Positions 47,001-52,838 of a DNA stretch of 64,000 nucleotides are shown one piece after another. This stretch comes from Sarcocystis neurona (taxonomy: Eukaryota; Apicomplexa; Conoidasida; Eucoccidiorida; Sarcocystidae). The stretch spans positions 708,904 through 772,903 of the forward strand of contig KL647322.1 in NCBI GenBank assembly GCA_000727475.1. The letters are read 5' to 3'. How positions within the stretch are numbered: the first letter of the stretch is position 1; each line of letters starts with the position of its first letter. The position numbers and the translations under genes are program-made. The notes below the pieces were generated by a model. It was not told the origin of the DNA and did no database searches. It saw only the letters and a list, made by a program, of their open reading frames with translations.

Positions 47001-49726
47001 GCAGCGTATTGCAATTGCAAGGTGATACCACGCTCTCTTTTTTCTCTTCTACTGCTGCTGCTCCTCGTTTTCCTCCTTCTGGTTCTCTAGCCGCACCTGC
47101 ATGCGTCGTCGCTGCAGTTGCGGAGTCGCGCTGCTGCTGCTGCTGGAGAAGGACGCACTGCTGCTGCTGCTTCTACGCAGAGGCGCTGCTACGAAGAATG
47201 ACGCGCGTGGGCTGCTGCTGCTGCTTGCGGAAAGACCGTGCCCTTGCTGCTGAGAATGCCGCGAAGAAATCCATAAATTTCCTCTCGCTTCTGTTGAGGC
47301 GGCCGACTCTGCGTGCTGCTGCTTCTGCTGCTGGAAGAATTGTCGGTGCTGCTGCTACGAGTGCTGCTGCTGCTCATATTTCGCGTTGCCGTAGGGAGGA
47401 CGTGCCTGTGCTGCTGCTGTAGCTGCTGCTGCTGCTGGTTATCCTTCGTGCTGCTGTCACCCATACATGACTCAGTCTTTGCAACAGCTCCTCGAAGTGC
47501 TTGCTGCTGCCTCCGCTCTTTTGGGAGGGCCCGTTGCTGCTGCTGAAAGTGCGTCCTGTTGCTGCTCCTGCTGCTGAGCGATGCGCCTGCTGTGCCACTG
47601 CATGTGCGCACCTGTGTTCTTACTGCCCGCGGCATAAGGGGAGGCTTATGCTGCGCTGTTGCTACTCTCTTTTCTGCTGTTGCTGTGTACGGGTCTGCCT
47701 GCTGCTGCTCGTGTACCGCTTTTCTGCTACTCCTTGCGGTCCCGTTGAACGCGGTGCTGCTGCTCCGGCAGCGTACCGCCATCGCTGTAGGGGAGGCACA
47801 AGCACTGCACTGCAGCTGCCCGTTGCGTGCTGGTGCTCTCTCTACGGGTACGCCTCCTGTGCTGTTGCTGCTCTGCTTGCTGCTGCTGGTGCTCCTTTGG
47901 GTGCTTTGCTTACGGCTGCTGCTCGCATTTCTCCTGCCGTGCGATGCTTGCTGCTGTGTCGACGGCGCTTTTTCTCCTCCTGCGGTTGCTGGGGTGTTGC
48001 TCCTGCTGCTGTTACTGCTTCTCCAAGTGCTGTCGCTGCCCTGCTTGCCGCTGCTGCTGTCAAGATGGTCGTGCTCCTCCTCCCGGTGCTGTCCTGCTTG
48101 CTGGTACTGCTGCGCCTGCTGCAGTCCTTGCTGTGGCTGCTGCTGCGGCGACTGCTGCTGCGGTTTGTCCTGCTGCTGCGCGCGCCGCTATCCCTGCTGC
48201 TGGTGCTGCGACTGCTGCTCCTGTTGCGACTGCTGCTGCTGCTGCGCCTGCTGGAGCGACTGCTGTTAACGTGAGGCTTCTCTTGCGGTTGCTGATGTGT
48301 TTGCTGTTGCTGTGACTGCTGCTCGTGCTGCTGTTGCTGCCCCATGCTGCTGCTGCTGTGATGTGTTCCGGCTGCCCCGGCGCAGGGCGTTGCTTCCGGA
48401 CCCCCGCATTTTGCTGCTGGACGAAGCCACTTCGGCGCTCGATGCGGAGAGCGAGAAAATTGTTCAGGCAACGCTCGACAAATTAATCGCAGCAAAGGAC
48501 AGAATCACTTTGATGATTGCCCACCGTCTCTCCACTGTTAAAGACGCAGGTGGGCTACTCTTCGAAAAGCTTGCTTTCTATTCTTCTTCTTTTTCTGCTG
48601 CTGTGGCACGCGGCCTCGGGTGCAGGCGGGTAGGGAGCCGGAGGCAACGGTCACCTCAAGTACATGTATCTCCATTCGGTTTCCGCTCTCTGTGTCTTTA
48701 TGTCTCTATATATATTTCGTTACACATATATGGTTTAAGACGTGCTCATTCCTTTGTATTACTCTCTCTCGCTCTCTCTCTCTATATATATATATATATG
48801 TGTACATCTCTACTTGTACGTGTTTATACGCACGTGTGATTGTCCACACTCAAATTTTGCTTCTATTTCTGTACGTGTGTCACTTTCTCTGTACGTCTTC
48901 ATACGTATACACACATACATGAATACATACGTAAACATACATGCACATACATATACGTACATATACATACATATACATACATTTATACGTACATATACAT
49001 GTATATACATACGGATACATACATACACATACATATACACACATACACATACATATACATACATTTATACGTACATATACATGTATATACATACGGATAC
49101 ATACATACACATACATATACACACATACACATACATACACGTACATACGTACATGTCTATAGATATATATGTACTACTTACTCTCTGTTTTGTGTTCATA
49201 CGTATACATGCATATACAAACATATGTATATGTTTATCTGTACTACTTCCTCTCTATTCCCTTTTCTCTGTGTGCGTCTGTACATACGTACCTCTACTTG
49301 TGTGTGTGTATATATATGCATGCGTGGCAGGCAAGCAGCAGCATACGTTGTGGACCCGGGTGTCTCTGTGTCTCTGTCAAGATGTGCTGCTGCAGTCACG
49401 GGGCTCTGTCTGCGTGTGTCTGTGTGTCTGCCTCTGTTGCTGTTTCTCCTCTCCTCTCGCGTGAGAATATAGTACGTGTCTACTTTTTCTGTTTCTCGAG
49501 ACTGCTGATGCCGCCGGCAACGTGTAGTGCTCCGCTATGCGGGTCGAGGTGGTTTTTGGTCTTCTCCGCCCTGTTTGCTGCTGCAGATCGAATTTTCGTC
49601 TTGAGCAATGAAGACAAGCGAGGAAGCAAAGTGGTGGAAGCAGGCACTCACGAGGAGTTGATGAAAATCCCCGACGGGGTGTACAGACACCTCGTTGAAA
49701 TCGCTGCAGGCGAAGATGCCGCATGA
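278..49726 (+). CDS. ABCB-type full ABC transporter (P-glycoprotein/MDR-like), 5'-truncated by window edge, 26 exons
   Basis: This gene encodes an ATP-driven efflux pump with the order TMD1-NBD1-TMD2-NBD2 in one chain. I read 26 exons from family homology and splice sites. All 25 junctions are in phase and the exons sum to 3,633 bases (1,210 codons plus TGA). The first exon starts near the end of TM3, so roughly 190 residues and the start codon lie to the left. Both nucleotide-binding domains are intact: Walker A GTSGSGKST and [10 protein letters not shown]-loops in MQEP and GQEP, two LSGGQ signatures, Walker B with the catalytic Glu (FDEATSALD and LDEATSALD), and H-loops in AHRLST. Members of this family export lipids, peptides or drugs across plasma or internal membranes; the substrate cannot be read from sequence. 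Introns make up about 93% of the span. Identity as ABCB is secure; individual splice sites are predictions. Confidence 0.95.
429..1398 (+). other. intron 1
   Basis: The intron is CTG-rich and carries a 57-bp tandem repeat in its second half. At 691-706 there is an exact 16-base copy of the start of exon 1 (AGCTGCTGCAGCACTT), which may be chance given how common CTGCTGCAG is here. Confidence 0.75.
948..1232 (+). repeat. 57-bp tandem repeat, five copies, intron 1
   Basis: Units begin at 948, 1005, 1062, 1119 and 1176, each exactly 57 bases apart, with starts like GAGAACTGCTGCTGCGGGGT. The copies are diverged and CTG-rich. The period is a multiple of three, which keeps false open frames on both strands. 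Confidence 0.9.
1399..1563 (+). CDS. ABCB exon 2: intracellular loop 2 / coupling helix of TMD1
   Basis: The exon completes a Thr codon split by intron 1, then reads [20 protein letters not shown] and VVALCGEQ, the highly conserved ABCB stretch (AGAVAEE.L..IRTVVAF.GE). It ends WSAYAAG plus one base at a GTAAGC donor. Confidence 0.95.
1564..3139 (+). other. intron 2
   Basis: No coding similarity seen. The first part has many GCATGCA motifs and near-repeats of a GCATGCACGCAGCCTCTC-like block (about 1640-1740). The rest is TA-rich, with long (TA)n runs near 2597-2620 and 2715-2735. It ends in a cttttttctgcag acceptor. Confidence 0.75.
3140..3234 (+). CDS. ABCB exon 3: TM5 of TMD1
   Basis: The exon completes a Cys codon and reads [20 protein letters not shown] then KLV, matching TM5 of ABCB proteins (ALAFWYG..LV). 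It ends EDAQ at phase 0 with donor CAG/GTTACA. Confidence 0.93.
3235..5551 (+). other. intron 3 (contains sequence gap)
   Basis: No coding similarity seen. It holds TA microsatellites, the first N run, and a CTG-rich stretch (about 5395-5530) just before the acceptor. The splice site chosen (ggtcgaag) is the one that keeps phase 0. Confidence 0.7.
3671..4083. other. assembly gap (N run) inside a TA repeat
   Basis: There are 413 N bases flanked on both sides by long TA dinucleotide runs. The gap probably reflects an unassembled AT repeat within intron 3, so no exon is expected to be lost. Confidence 0.95.
5552..5653 (+). CDS. ABCB exon 4: TM6 of TMD1
   Basis: The exon reads [20 protein letters not shown] then [14 protein letters not shown], matching TM6 (G.VLTVFF.V..GAF..GQ..PS). 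It is 34 codons, phase 0 at both ends, with donor AAA/GTCAGA. Confidence 0.9.
5654..7099 (+). other. intron 4
   Basis: No coding similarity seen. It holds a pyrimidine-rich stretch around 5980-6130, TA and GTAT runs, and ends in gcgctgctgcag. Confidence 0.75.
7100..7177 (+). CDS. ABCB exon 5: segment between TM6 and NBD1
   Basis: The exon reads [20 protein letters not shown] then LSDQGR, matching the post-TM6 segment of the family (GAA..I..IID..P.ID). It is 26 codons and phase 0 at both ends. Confidence 0.92.
7178..8036 (+). other. intron 5
   Basis: No coding similarity seen. The first half is CTG-rich and contains the 15-bp array at 7381-7495. The second half is AT-rich. It ends in tttgcatgcag, a GCATGC-containing acceptor. 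Confidence 0.75.
7381..7495 (+). repeat. 15-bp tandem array ATCTGCTGCTGCTGC, about 7.7 copies
   Basis: Perfect copies start at 7381 and every 15 bases to 7486. Read as protein it gives artefactual Cys, Leu, Ala or Gln runs. It lies wholly in intron 5. Confidence 0.95.
8037..8175 (+). CDS. ABCB exon 6: start of NBD1, A-loop and first half of Walker A
   Basis: The exon reads [20 protein letters not shown], placing the A-loop Tyr in FAYPS, then [16 protein letters not shown]. The Walker A motif GTSGSGKST is split by the following intron after its first G-T-S-G, in phase 1. Confidence 0.96.
8176..10521 (+). other. intron 6, interrupts Walker A of NBD1
   Basis: This 2.3-kb intron is dominated by TCTATA-type repeats and TA runs. 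It ends in ttgctgctgctgcag. No coding similarity seen. Confidence 0.8.
8440..9480 (+). repeat. TCTATA / TCTATATCTATA degenerate hexamer array
   Basis: About 1 kb of near-continuous TCTATA units with CTGTCTA interruptions. The weak strand-specific pyrimidine bias keeps long false Ser/Ile/Tyr/Leu open frames. Confidence 0.9.
10522..10600 (+). CDS. ABCB exon 7: second half of Walker A of NBD1
   Basis: The exon completes the split Gly codon and reads [20 protein letters not shown] then ITIGG. The Walker A Lys-Ser-Thr is intact. It ends in phase 2 (GT/GTAGGC). Confidence 0.95.
10601..11334 (+). other. intron 7
   Basis: No coding similarity seen. It has TA runs, and a pyrimidine-rich second half leads to the acceptor cgccgaacag. 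Confidence 0.75.
11335..11416 (+). CDS. ABCB exon 8: Q-loop of NBD1
   Basis: The exon reads [20 protein letters not shown] then PKLFSVS, matching the Q-loop region (L R ..GVV.QEP.LF). The Q-loop Gln is present. Donor TCG/GTGAGT, phase 0. Confidence 0.95.
11417..12758 (+). other. intron 8
   Basis: The second half (about 11980-12740) is strongly CTG-rich. The acceptor is gggcttgcag. No coding similarity seen. Confidence 0.78.
12759..12950 (+). CDS. ABCB exon 9: NBD1 helical subdomain and ABC signature
   Basis: The exon reads [20 protein letters not shown], then [15 protein letters not shown] and [18 protein letters not shown]. The LSGGQ signature is perfect. It is 64 codons, phase 0 at both ends. 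Confidence 0.97.
12951..14455 (+). other. intron 9
   Basis: It is CTG- and CTT-rich on the coding strand along almost its whole length, with short tandem blocks near 13057-13140 (TTGCTGCTGCTGCTGCAATG-like). Cys/Leu-rich open frames here are repeat artefacts. Confidence 0.8.
14456..14698 (+). CDS. ABCB exon 10: Walker B, D-loop and H-loop of NBD1
   Basis: The exon reads [20 protein letters not shown], with the catalytic Glu after the Walker B Asp, then [20 protein letters not shown] and [11 protein letters not shown] short extra loop ([10 protein letters not shown]) is inserted before the final strand. It is 81 codons, phase 0. Confidence 0.97.
14699..17725 (+). other. intron 10
   Basis: This 3.0-kb intron contains the TAGGTATTCTG minisatellite, a purine-only-like block (15361-15560), TA runs, and mixed CAG/CTG stretches from 16395 onward. 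The acceptor is cttggccgcag. No coding similarity seen. Confidence 0.78.
14815..15360 (+). repeat. minisatellite TAGGTATTCTG(TATATATA)
   Basis: The core TAGGTATTCTG alternates with TA runs for over 500 bases, with units of roughly 18-30 bases and many copies. It is followed abruptly by a G/A-rich block. Confidence 0.93.
17726..18044 (+). CDS. ABCB exon 11: end of NBD1 and inter-domain linker
   Basis: The exon reads [20 protein letters not shown], the family's post-NBD1 end (KGIY..LV..Q), then a Glu/Gln-rich, probably helical stretch, a short poly-Ala run and a Ser/Arg-rich end. The linker is the least conserved part of ABCB proteins. Phase 1 donor GAAG/GTACGA. Confidence 0.9.
18045..19189 (+). 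other. intron 11, purine-rich then pyrimidine-rich
   Basis: From the donor to about 18575 the coding strand is almost all purine (GAGAAG-type); from about 18600 to the acceptor it is almost all pyrimidine (CTTCTT, CTGCTG). Two direct duplications lie in the second half: a 50-base period at 18801/18851 and a roughly 120-base period near 18948/19068. Confidence 0.85.
18576..18599. repeat. perfect 8-bp hairpin at the purine/pyrimidine switch of intron 11
   Basis: CGACGACG (18576-18583) and CGTCGTCG (18592-18599) are exact inverted repeats around an 8-base loop CATGCGCC. The hairpin sits exactly where strand composition flips. Confidence 0.9.
19190..19373 (+). CDS. ABCB exon 12: linker end, elbow helix and TM7 start
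   Basis: The exon completes an Ala codon and reads [20 protein letters not shown], then a basic stretch and [20 protein letters not shown], the start of TM7. Phase 2 donor GCGGG/GTAGGT; using the next GT would read a stop. Confidence 0.85.
19374..21503 (+). other. intron 12
   Basis: No coding similarity seen. It has TA runs (about 19865-20110), a CTG-rich block (20230-20470), a CT/TA run at 20612-20655, and ends in attactgctgctgcag. Confidence 0.78.
21504..21588 (+). CDS. ABCB exon 13: TM7 end and first loop of TMD2
   Basis: The exon completes a Gly codon and reads [20 protein letters not shown] then DPDKIRDK, matching G..P.FA..FS..I..F..DDP of TMD2. It ends at a GC donor (AAG/GCAAGC), phase 0. 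Confidence 0.9.
21589..22251 (+). other. intron 13, GC-AG intron
   Basis: It begins GCAAGC and ends tggtgccgcag. The GC donor is supported by uninterrupted ABCB homology and phase across the junction (DPDKIRDK joined to [10 protein letters not shown]). Confidence 0.75.
22252..22432 (+). CDS. ABCB exon 14: TM8 and intracellular loop 3
   Basis: The exon reads [20 protein letters not shown], then [20 protein letters not shown] and [12 protein letters not shown], matching the conserved L..R..F...L.Q...FFD of TMD2. Phase 1 donor CG/GTAAGT. Confidence 0.96.
22433..23404 (+). other. intron 14 with five GTGTACGTACAC palindromes
   Basis: This GC-rich intron carries five copies of a 12-base palindrome (one lacks the first base), two within a longer shared block (palindrome followed by C.CAGAGGACG). 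It ends in tttctccatcag. Confidence 0.8.
22448..23028. repeat. dispersed 12-bp palindrome GTGTACGTACAC, five copies
   Basis: Copies lie at 22448-22459, 22691-22701 (11 of 12 bases), 22738-22749, 22842-22853 and 23017-23028. Two further copies are in intron 16 at 26784-26795 and 26996-27007. Confidence 0.92.
23405..23506 (+). CDS. ABCB exon 15: intracellular loop 3 to TM9
   Basis: The exon completes a Gly codon and reads [20 protein letters not shown] then [13 protein letters not shown], matching GAL..RL..D...VKG..G..L....QN....G. Phase 1 at both ends. Confidence 0.95.
23507..24696 (+). other. intron 15
   Basis: The first 370 bases are CAG-rich on the coding strand; the rest is TA-rich. The acceptor is gttgcacag. 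No coding similarity seen. Confidence 0.78.
24697..24807 (+). CDS. ABCB exon 16: TM9-TM10
   Basis: The exon completes a Gly codon and reads [20 protein letters not shown] then [16 protein letters not shown], matching G..I.F...W.L.LV.L...P. A Ser-Arg replaces the usual Trp-Gln of this loop. Phase 1 donor CAGG/GTAGGT. Confidence 0.92.
24808..27975 (+). other. intron 16
   Basis: This 3.2-kb intron is CAG-rich at its 5' side (24870-25070) and has a short CTG run just before the acceptor (27942-27960). In between are tracts of ATAGATGTAGATATAG type (25860-26030) and (GTAT)n/(GTAC) type (26190-26740), plus two GTGTACGTACAC palindromes. Confidence 0.8.
26190..26740 (+). repeat. degenerate GTATGTAC/GTATGTAT tetranucleotide array
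   Basis: About 550 bases of GTAT and GTAC tetramers. On both strands this gives long false frames of Tyr, Val, Met, His and Thr. Confidence 0.88.
27976..28178 (+). CDS. ABCB exon 17: intracellular loop 4 of TMD2
   Basis: The exon completes a Gly codon and reads [20 protein letters not shown], then [17 protein letters not shown] and [11 protein letters not shown], matching the coupling-helix segment (..A.E...N.RTV.S...E..F). The charged start (GEEEKD) is longer than in animal proteins. Phase 0 donor CAG/GTACAC. Confidence 0.96.
28179..30605 (+). other. intron 17
   Basis: No coding similarity seen. It has three near-copies of a TA/CT-rich block containing CTATC.ACCGATGAAGTG.CATTC (about 28950-29265), and a 39-bp tandem repeat near the 3' end. 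The acceptor is tttcccaag. Confidence 0.78.
30396..30528 (+). repeat. 39-bp tandem repeat, about 3.5 copies, intron 17
   Basis: The unit starts CCTCTATGAAGAGAGAAGAG and ends with GGATGTGTATGTGG; one copy is three bases shorter. Because the period is a multiple of three, an open frame with [12 protein letters not shown] repeats appears, but it has no other gene features. Confidence 0.9.
30606..30681 (+). CDS. ABCB exon 18: TM11
   Basis: The exon reads [20 protein letters not shown] then GKSPL, matching TM11 (FSQG.Q....AL.F.YG..L). Phase 0 start; phase 1 donor TCG/GTGAGA. Confidence 0.95.
30682..32198 (+). other. intron 18 with donor-like repeats
   Basis: A block that includes the real donor (GGTGAGAGAAGTAGTGCTGCTGAC) recurs inside the intron at about 30991-31010 and at 31125-31145, the latter again with GGTGAG. 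The rest is TA-rich. The acceptor is gcgcatgcag. Confidence 0.8.
32199..32323 (+). CDS. ABCB exon 19: TM12 and following linker
   Basis: The exon completes an Asp codon and reads [20 protein letters not shown] then [21 protein letters not shown], matching TM12 (V...FA..F....G...S..PD..KA..A...IF..ID). Phase 0 donor AGG/GTGAGA. Confidence 0.96.
32324..34648 (+). other. intron 19, CAG-rich 5' side and CTG-rich 3' side
   Basis: From the donor to about 33035 the coding strand is CAG-based (GTAGGAGCAGCAGCA units); from about 34050 to 34625 it is CTG-based. These two blocks are broadly complementary. The middle holds CT-rich and TA-rich stretches. Confidence 0.85.
32330..33035 (+). repeat. degenerate GCAGCAGTAGGA / GGAGCAGCA array
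   Basis: About 700 bases of CAG, GTA and GGA triplets. It opens false Ala/Val/Gly-rich frames on the plus strand and Leu-rich frames on the minus strand. Confidence 0.9.
34649..34765 (+). CDS. ABCB exon 20: start of NBD2, A-loop
   Basis: The exon reads [20 protein letters not shown] then [19 protein letters not shown], placing the A-loop Tyr in FRYPTRP. It is 39 codons and phase 0 at both ends, with donor CCA/GTAAGT. Confidence 0.96.
34766..37856 (+). other. intron 20
   Basis: This 3.1-kb intron has TA runs, a GTA/AGT triplet array (35590-35830) and a long stretch of mixed ACT, CTG and CGA triplets (36250-37200). The acceptor is gcctggtgcag. No coding similarity seen. Confidence 0.78.
35590..35830 (+). 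repeat. AGT/GTA trinucleotide array
   Basis: About 240 bases of GTAGTAGTAGCAGT-type triplets. It is the only GTA-dominated triplet block in the window. Confidence 0.92.
37857..37952 (+). CDS. ABCB exon 21: Walker A of NBD2
   Basis: The exon reads [20 protein letters not shown] then [12 protein letters not shown]; Walker A is GASGCGKST and intact. It is 32 codons and phase 0 at both ends, with donor CTG/GTACGT. Confidence 0.97.
38650..41900 (+). repeat. complex array of diverged roughly 80-150-bp units separated by TA runs
   Basis: Units share modules such as CACGGCAGAA.(G)TATACA (38650-38940), GTAGAGAGAGAGCAGCAG (39880-40140), and GAGAGGAGAGA.ACA..TGGAGAGGA followed by TTCTC..AA.CTGTCCC (40620-41780). 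Each is separated by a TA run. Confidence 0.8.
41117..41463. other. assembly gap (N run) inside a repeat array
   Basis: There are 347 N bases. The 30-odd bases before the gap (from 41066) and after it (from 41464) are near-identical (GGAAGAGACAAACTGGAGAG and on), so the gap probably hides or misjoins further copies. Confidence 0.95.
43297..43463 (+). CDS. ABCB exon 22: NBD2 after Walker A, with insertion
   Basis: The exon starts [11 protein letters not shown], the usual ERFYDP region, and ends [14 protein letters not shown], the usual .I..DG..I...N. Between them are about 30 extra Ser/Cys-rich residues compared with animal ABCB proteins. The frame is open and both junctions are in phase, so I read the insertion as coding. 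Phase 2 donor AG/GTACAC. Confidence 0.88.
43464..44470 (+). other. intron 22
   Basis: TA-rich, no coding similarity seen. The acceptor is gttggctgcag. Confidence 0.78.
44471..44570 (+). CDS. ABCB exon 23: Q-loop of NBD2
   Basis: The exon completes an Arg codon and reads [20 protein letters not shown] then [13 protein letters not shown]. The Q-loop Gln is in GQEP. Phase 0 donor CAG/GTAATA. Confidence 0.97.
44739..44904. repeat. imperfect inverted repeat, arms about 47 bp
   Basis: The left arm (44739-44785) and right arm (44858-44904) are reverse complements with a few mismatches, including CCATGTACATGGGTC against GACCCACGTACATGG. The spacer is about 72 bases. A long hairpin could form in DNA or pre-mRNA. 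Confidence 0.85.
45264..45545 (+). repeat. tandem array of about four 80-95-bp AT-rich units
   Basis: Units share GTAGATATATTTA...AACGG (near 45264, 45358, 45443 and 45521), followed by a TATGAATA/TCCTCATATACTGATACATG-like segment. Confidence 0.82.
46885..47021 (+). CDS. ABCB exon 24: ABC signature of NBD2
   Basis: The exon reads [20 protein letters not shown], then [11 protein letters not shown] and [14 protein letters not shown]. The LSGGQ signature is perfect. Phase 2 donor CAAG/GTGATA. Confidence 0.97.
47022..48385 (+). other. intron 24
   Basis: It is CTG-rich on the coding strand along its whole length (Cys/Leu/Ala frames are artefacts). The acceptor is cccggcgcag. Confidence 0.82.
48386..48549 (+). 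CDS. ABCB exon 25: Walker B, D-loop and H-loop of NBD2
   Basis: The exon completes an Arg codon and reads [20 protein letters not shown], then [13 protein letters not shown] and [13 protein letters not shown]. The catalytic Glu, D-loop and H-loop His are all present. Phase 1 donor CAG/GTGGGC. Confidence 0.97.
48550..49586 (+). other. intron 25
   Basis: AT-rich with an 82-bp duplicated unit, then CT-rich. The acceptor is gtttgctgctgcag. No coding similarity seen. Confidence 0.8.
48979..49142 (+). repeat. 82-bp tandem duplication of ACATAC-type sequence
   Basis: The segment starting ACATTTATACGTACATATAC at 48979 is repeated from 49061 with almost no differences to about 49142. Confidence 0.9.
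49587..49726 (+). CDS. ABCB exon 26: C-terminus of NBD2 and stop
   Basis: The exon completes an Asp codon and reads [20 protein letters not shown] then [25 protein letters not shown], the normal C-terminal end (G.V.E.GTH.EL....G.Y..LV). TGA is at 49724-49726. Confidence 0.97.
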
Positions 49727-52700
49727 GATGCTTCCGCAGCAAAAACGGTATCGACGCGAACTTCGTACATGAGGAAATGACTTGTGTGCACACGCGTCCA
49801 TTTGGATAGTTATAAATATATGCGACTTCGTGTAGCTGTCCGCCGCCGCTACACGCAGGCGTGCAATGTACGTTTGTTTGTAGGCGGACAGACACATGCC
49901 TCGGTTTAGAAAAAATATGTCAGTGGCTGGTACAGTCAAAGAGAAAAGAAGAAAGAGAGACTTCGTCCGTCTTCCGCTCCTGGCTAGCAGAGACAAACAG
50001 GAGAAGTTCCTTTTTTCCGTCTCCTCCTCTGTCTCGACGCATGCATCTCCGTAGCGACGTGTGTGTGTGTGTGTGTGTACGTATGTCGCTTACATGCAAA
50101 AGTGTGTACGAATAGATAAACACCGGGCACTTGCCACAAAGACACACACGTAAAGACGTACGTTCCTCCTCAAGATACACACGCTGTAGCTCAACGGGGA
50201 CAAAGATAAGCACGTTTTCTATATACTCCGTCTCTCCACTGCATAAATTTGTGTGTACCTGCAGGCGTAGAAACACACCCCCGCAGGGCTACTGATGTCG
50301 AGGGCGTCAGAGTTGATAATTCTTTGTGTATATGTGTATGTGTATGTGTGCTTGAATTACACATGCCTGTAGAAGGAAGTTTTAGAAGGGCTGAAGATGT
50401 GTAAAATTTTCTTTGCATTTTCGCAGGTGTGTGCACGTGCTGCGCGGGGTTGCATGCGCAGCCACTCGTATAGCTCGCTGCGTCCCGCCGACAAGCACAC
50501 GAGTCCTTCCCACTTTCTCGAACGAAACTACCAGAGGTAGACAGGTGTCCGCATGCATGCAAAAGAAAGGAAGGGCATGCCCTCGATACATACATGTGTC
50601 AGCACGCAACGCTACTACGCCTTGGGCGAGAACGACCCCAAGAAAGAAGCGTGGTTTTGAGGAAAGAAATTTCAACAGAAAAAACCGCAGCTGCATGCGC
50701 AAACAGTCGCCATACGAAGAATGAGTCGCAAAAATTGACTGATTCTTAAGCGCGTCCGCGCTGGTAACTCTTCTTTCTCTCCCACGAGAACGCACCACAC
50801 GTGCACAGAGGAACAAGAAGAAAAAAAAGGGAAACGAAAATTGCGAGGTGGTCGCACACCCCTCGATAGTGCGAAGCAGCCGCACAATGCAAAAATTTCA
50901 GAGAGACTAATATGTCTGCATGGTGGGTGTATAGCTGCACACGGTCGGCTATCAACAACTACGTTGTAGTCAATATGTCAACGCACACACCGCGCTCAAT
51001 ATGTCCAAGCACGCAGCGCGCCGAGTATTCATACATACATGTACGGCTAACTGTACGTTGACACATCCGTAGTCGTACAAATATCTACACAAGACTGTCA
51101 AGATACAAGCGCACGGACGTCTGCACAGGAGTCGCTCTGAAGACAATTGCACCTGCAGCGTATTCGCACACTTGCACGCGCACGCCACTCGTGCAGGCCT
51201 GCGCTTCTGAACTGCATGTTTGCATGTAAGGATACACGTACATCCTGGTGGTGTAAAGTCCGCCGGCATACGTTTGGATATACACACACGCGAAACGCAT
51301 GCCAACTACATGACGGAATGTGCGCTGGCCAAAAACAAGCTTGACAAGCGGCGCACCACTCAGCATCATAGGTTTCCAGCAGGTGTGCAGTTCGCATGCG
51401 GTCTGCGTGCGGAGTGGGTCACGGAGGTACAGAGGCGAAGCATGGTAGATGCACGCACGCATGTGCGACCACGTAATTTGCAAAGATCCCCGCGCACACA
51501 CCTTCAGCGCAGAGTAAGTACAAATGCCAAAATTTTTCACACACTCGGTGGACGCGTCTACGCACGCGACAGATACACAGAGAGGGCACGGCATATACAC
51601 ACATGCACACGTGTGCGCAGCGCTGTTCTCGCGCATGCTTTTCATTCCGGAGACGCTCGCAAAGTCGTCTTTCGCTTCTGCGCGCCTGTGTTCATGTGAA
51701 AAACACACGCGCAGCGACTCACGTTCACCCAGGGCTTGGCACAGTTGCATAGACGAGTTTCACTCCATCACCTCGGACTGCATGCACGCGCCTTCCTACG
51801 CAAACGGCCCCTGCGACTGTGGGAAGCCGCCCTGGTACAGACGTGTACGCGGGAGCACATGCATATATATGTGTACGTATACAGATATGTAAATGTGCGT
51901 ATACAAGAACGTACGCACACAAGTATATATATATATATATATATATGTACGGACAACTGTACGTATGCACAAGCAAAATTGTAGATGAGTACAAATTTAC
52001 AGATACATGTGGATTTGTACGTACACACGAGTGTACCTATGTCTGTAATTTCAAATGAACGCGTATAGAAAAGCGTATGGGTTAAATTGTTCACAAATAC
52101 ATGCGCAAGTCCAATTGCTTCGTAAAGCCCCGTTAAATTACAGAAAGGCACTCCTCTACAATATGTGTGTCGGTACGCATGCTCTCTAGAGAACGACAAA
52201 TACATTCCCCCAGTCGTCCAGGCGTGAACCGCCTTGCAGCCCAGCGCACGCCGCCACAGCGAATGCGCGTAGCCTCACTAATGGCCACATCTCCTGGTTC
52301 CCTCTCCTCACGAGCAATAATGGCAGTATTAGGAGCAGCAGCGGTTGAAATTACACACACGTTCAGGTAATACTGTACACACGTACCAGTCGAACTGTTT
52401 CACATGGCCCCGGCGACTTAGGGAAAGGCATTCCTGTGCCGTGTGTATGTGTGCGTACACGTGCTCTCTAGAAAAGGCGTCGGGAAGAACCTTCATGACG
52501 GAAGACGGCGAAGCTGTATTCATTTGCCCATGTTTTACAACACAAAAGCTACGTCTTTGCACGGTGGCGGGTTCCATGTGCAAGCACGCTTATGAACTGT
52601 GTGTGCATACGTAAACGTGCTTCTTCTGGCATGCAGAAATGCGTGCGACAATGACTCCCCAGCCATGCCTCCCGTGCAGGACGCACGCAGGAACATAACA

Positions 52701-52838
52701 ACAAGCAGGGCAAAACAAATATCAACAGCAGCAACGGCAGCGGTTCACGGAGGGCAATGCAGAAAACAGCAGAGGCAGCCGCCACCGGGAAAGAGAAGCG
52801 GCAACAGGTGCTTCCCGGTTGCAGCAGCAGCAGCAGAA
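49727..52838. other. intergenic region between two convergent genes
   Basis: This 3.1-kb stretch lies between the stop of the transporter and the stop of the minus-strand channel gene. It holds a GT run near 50058-50078 and mixed GC-richer sequence. Open frames exist on both strands, for example minus 52133-52360 (contains REEREPGDVAISEATRIRCGG-like sequence) and plus 52167-52370 ending at a good donor (TTCAG/GTAATA). None has recognisable homology or a connected structure. Downstream untranslated sequence of both genes is expected here. Confidence 0.6.

Noticed and set aside
51340..51397. Thioredoxin-like WCAAC in a minus-strand frame (ETYDAEWCAACQ)
   Set aside because: No other thioredoxin-fold segments connect to it in phase, and all frames of this GC-richer stretch are open.
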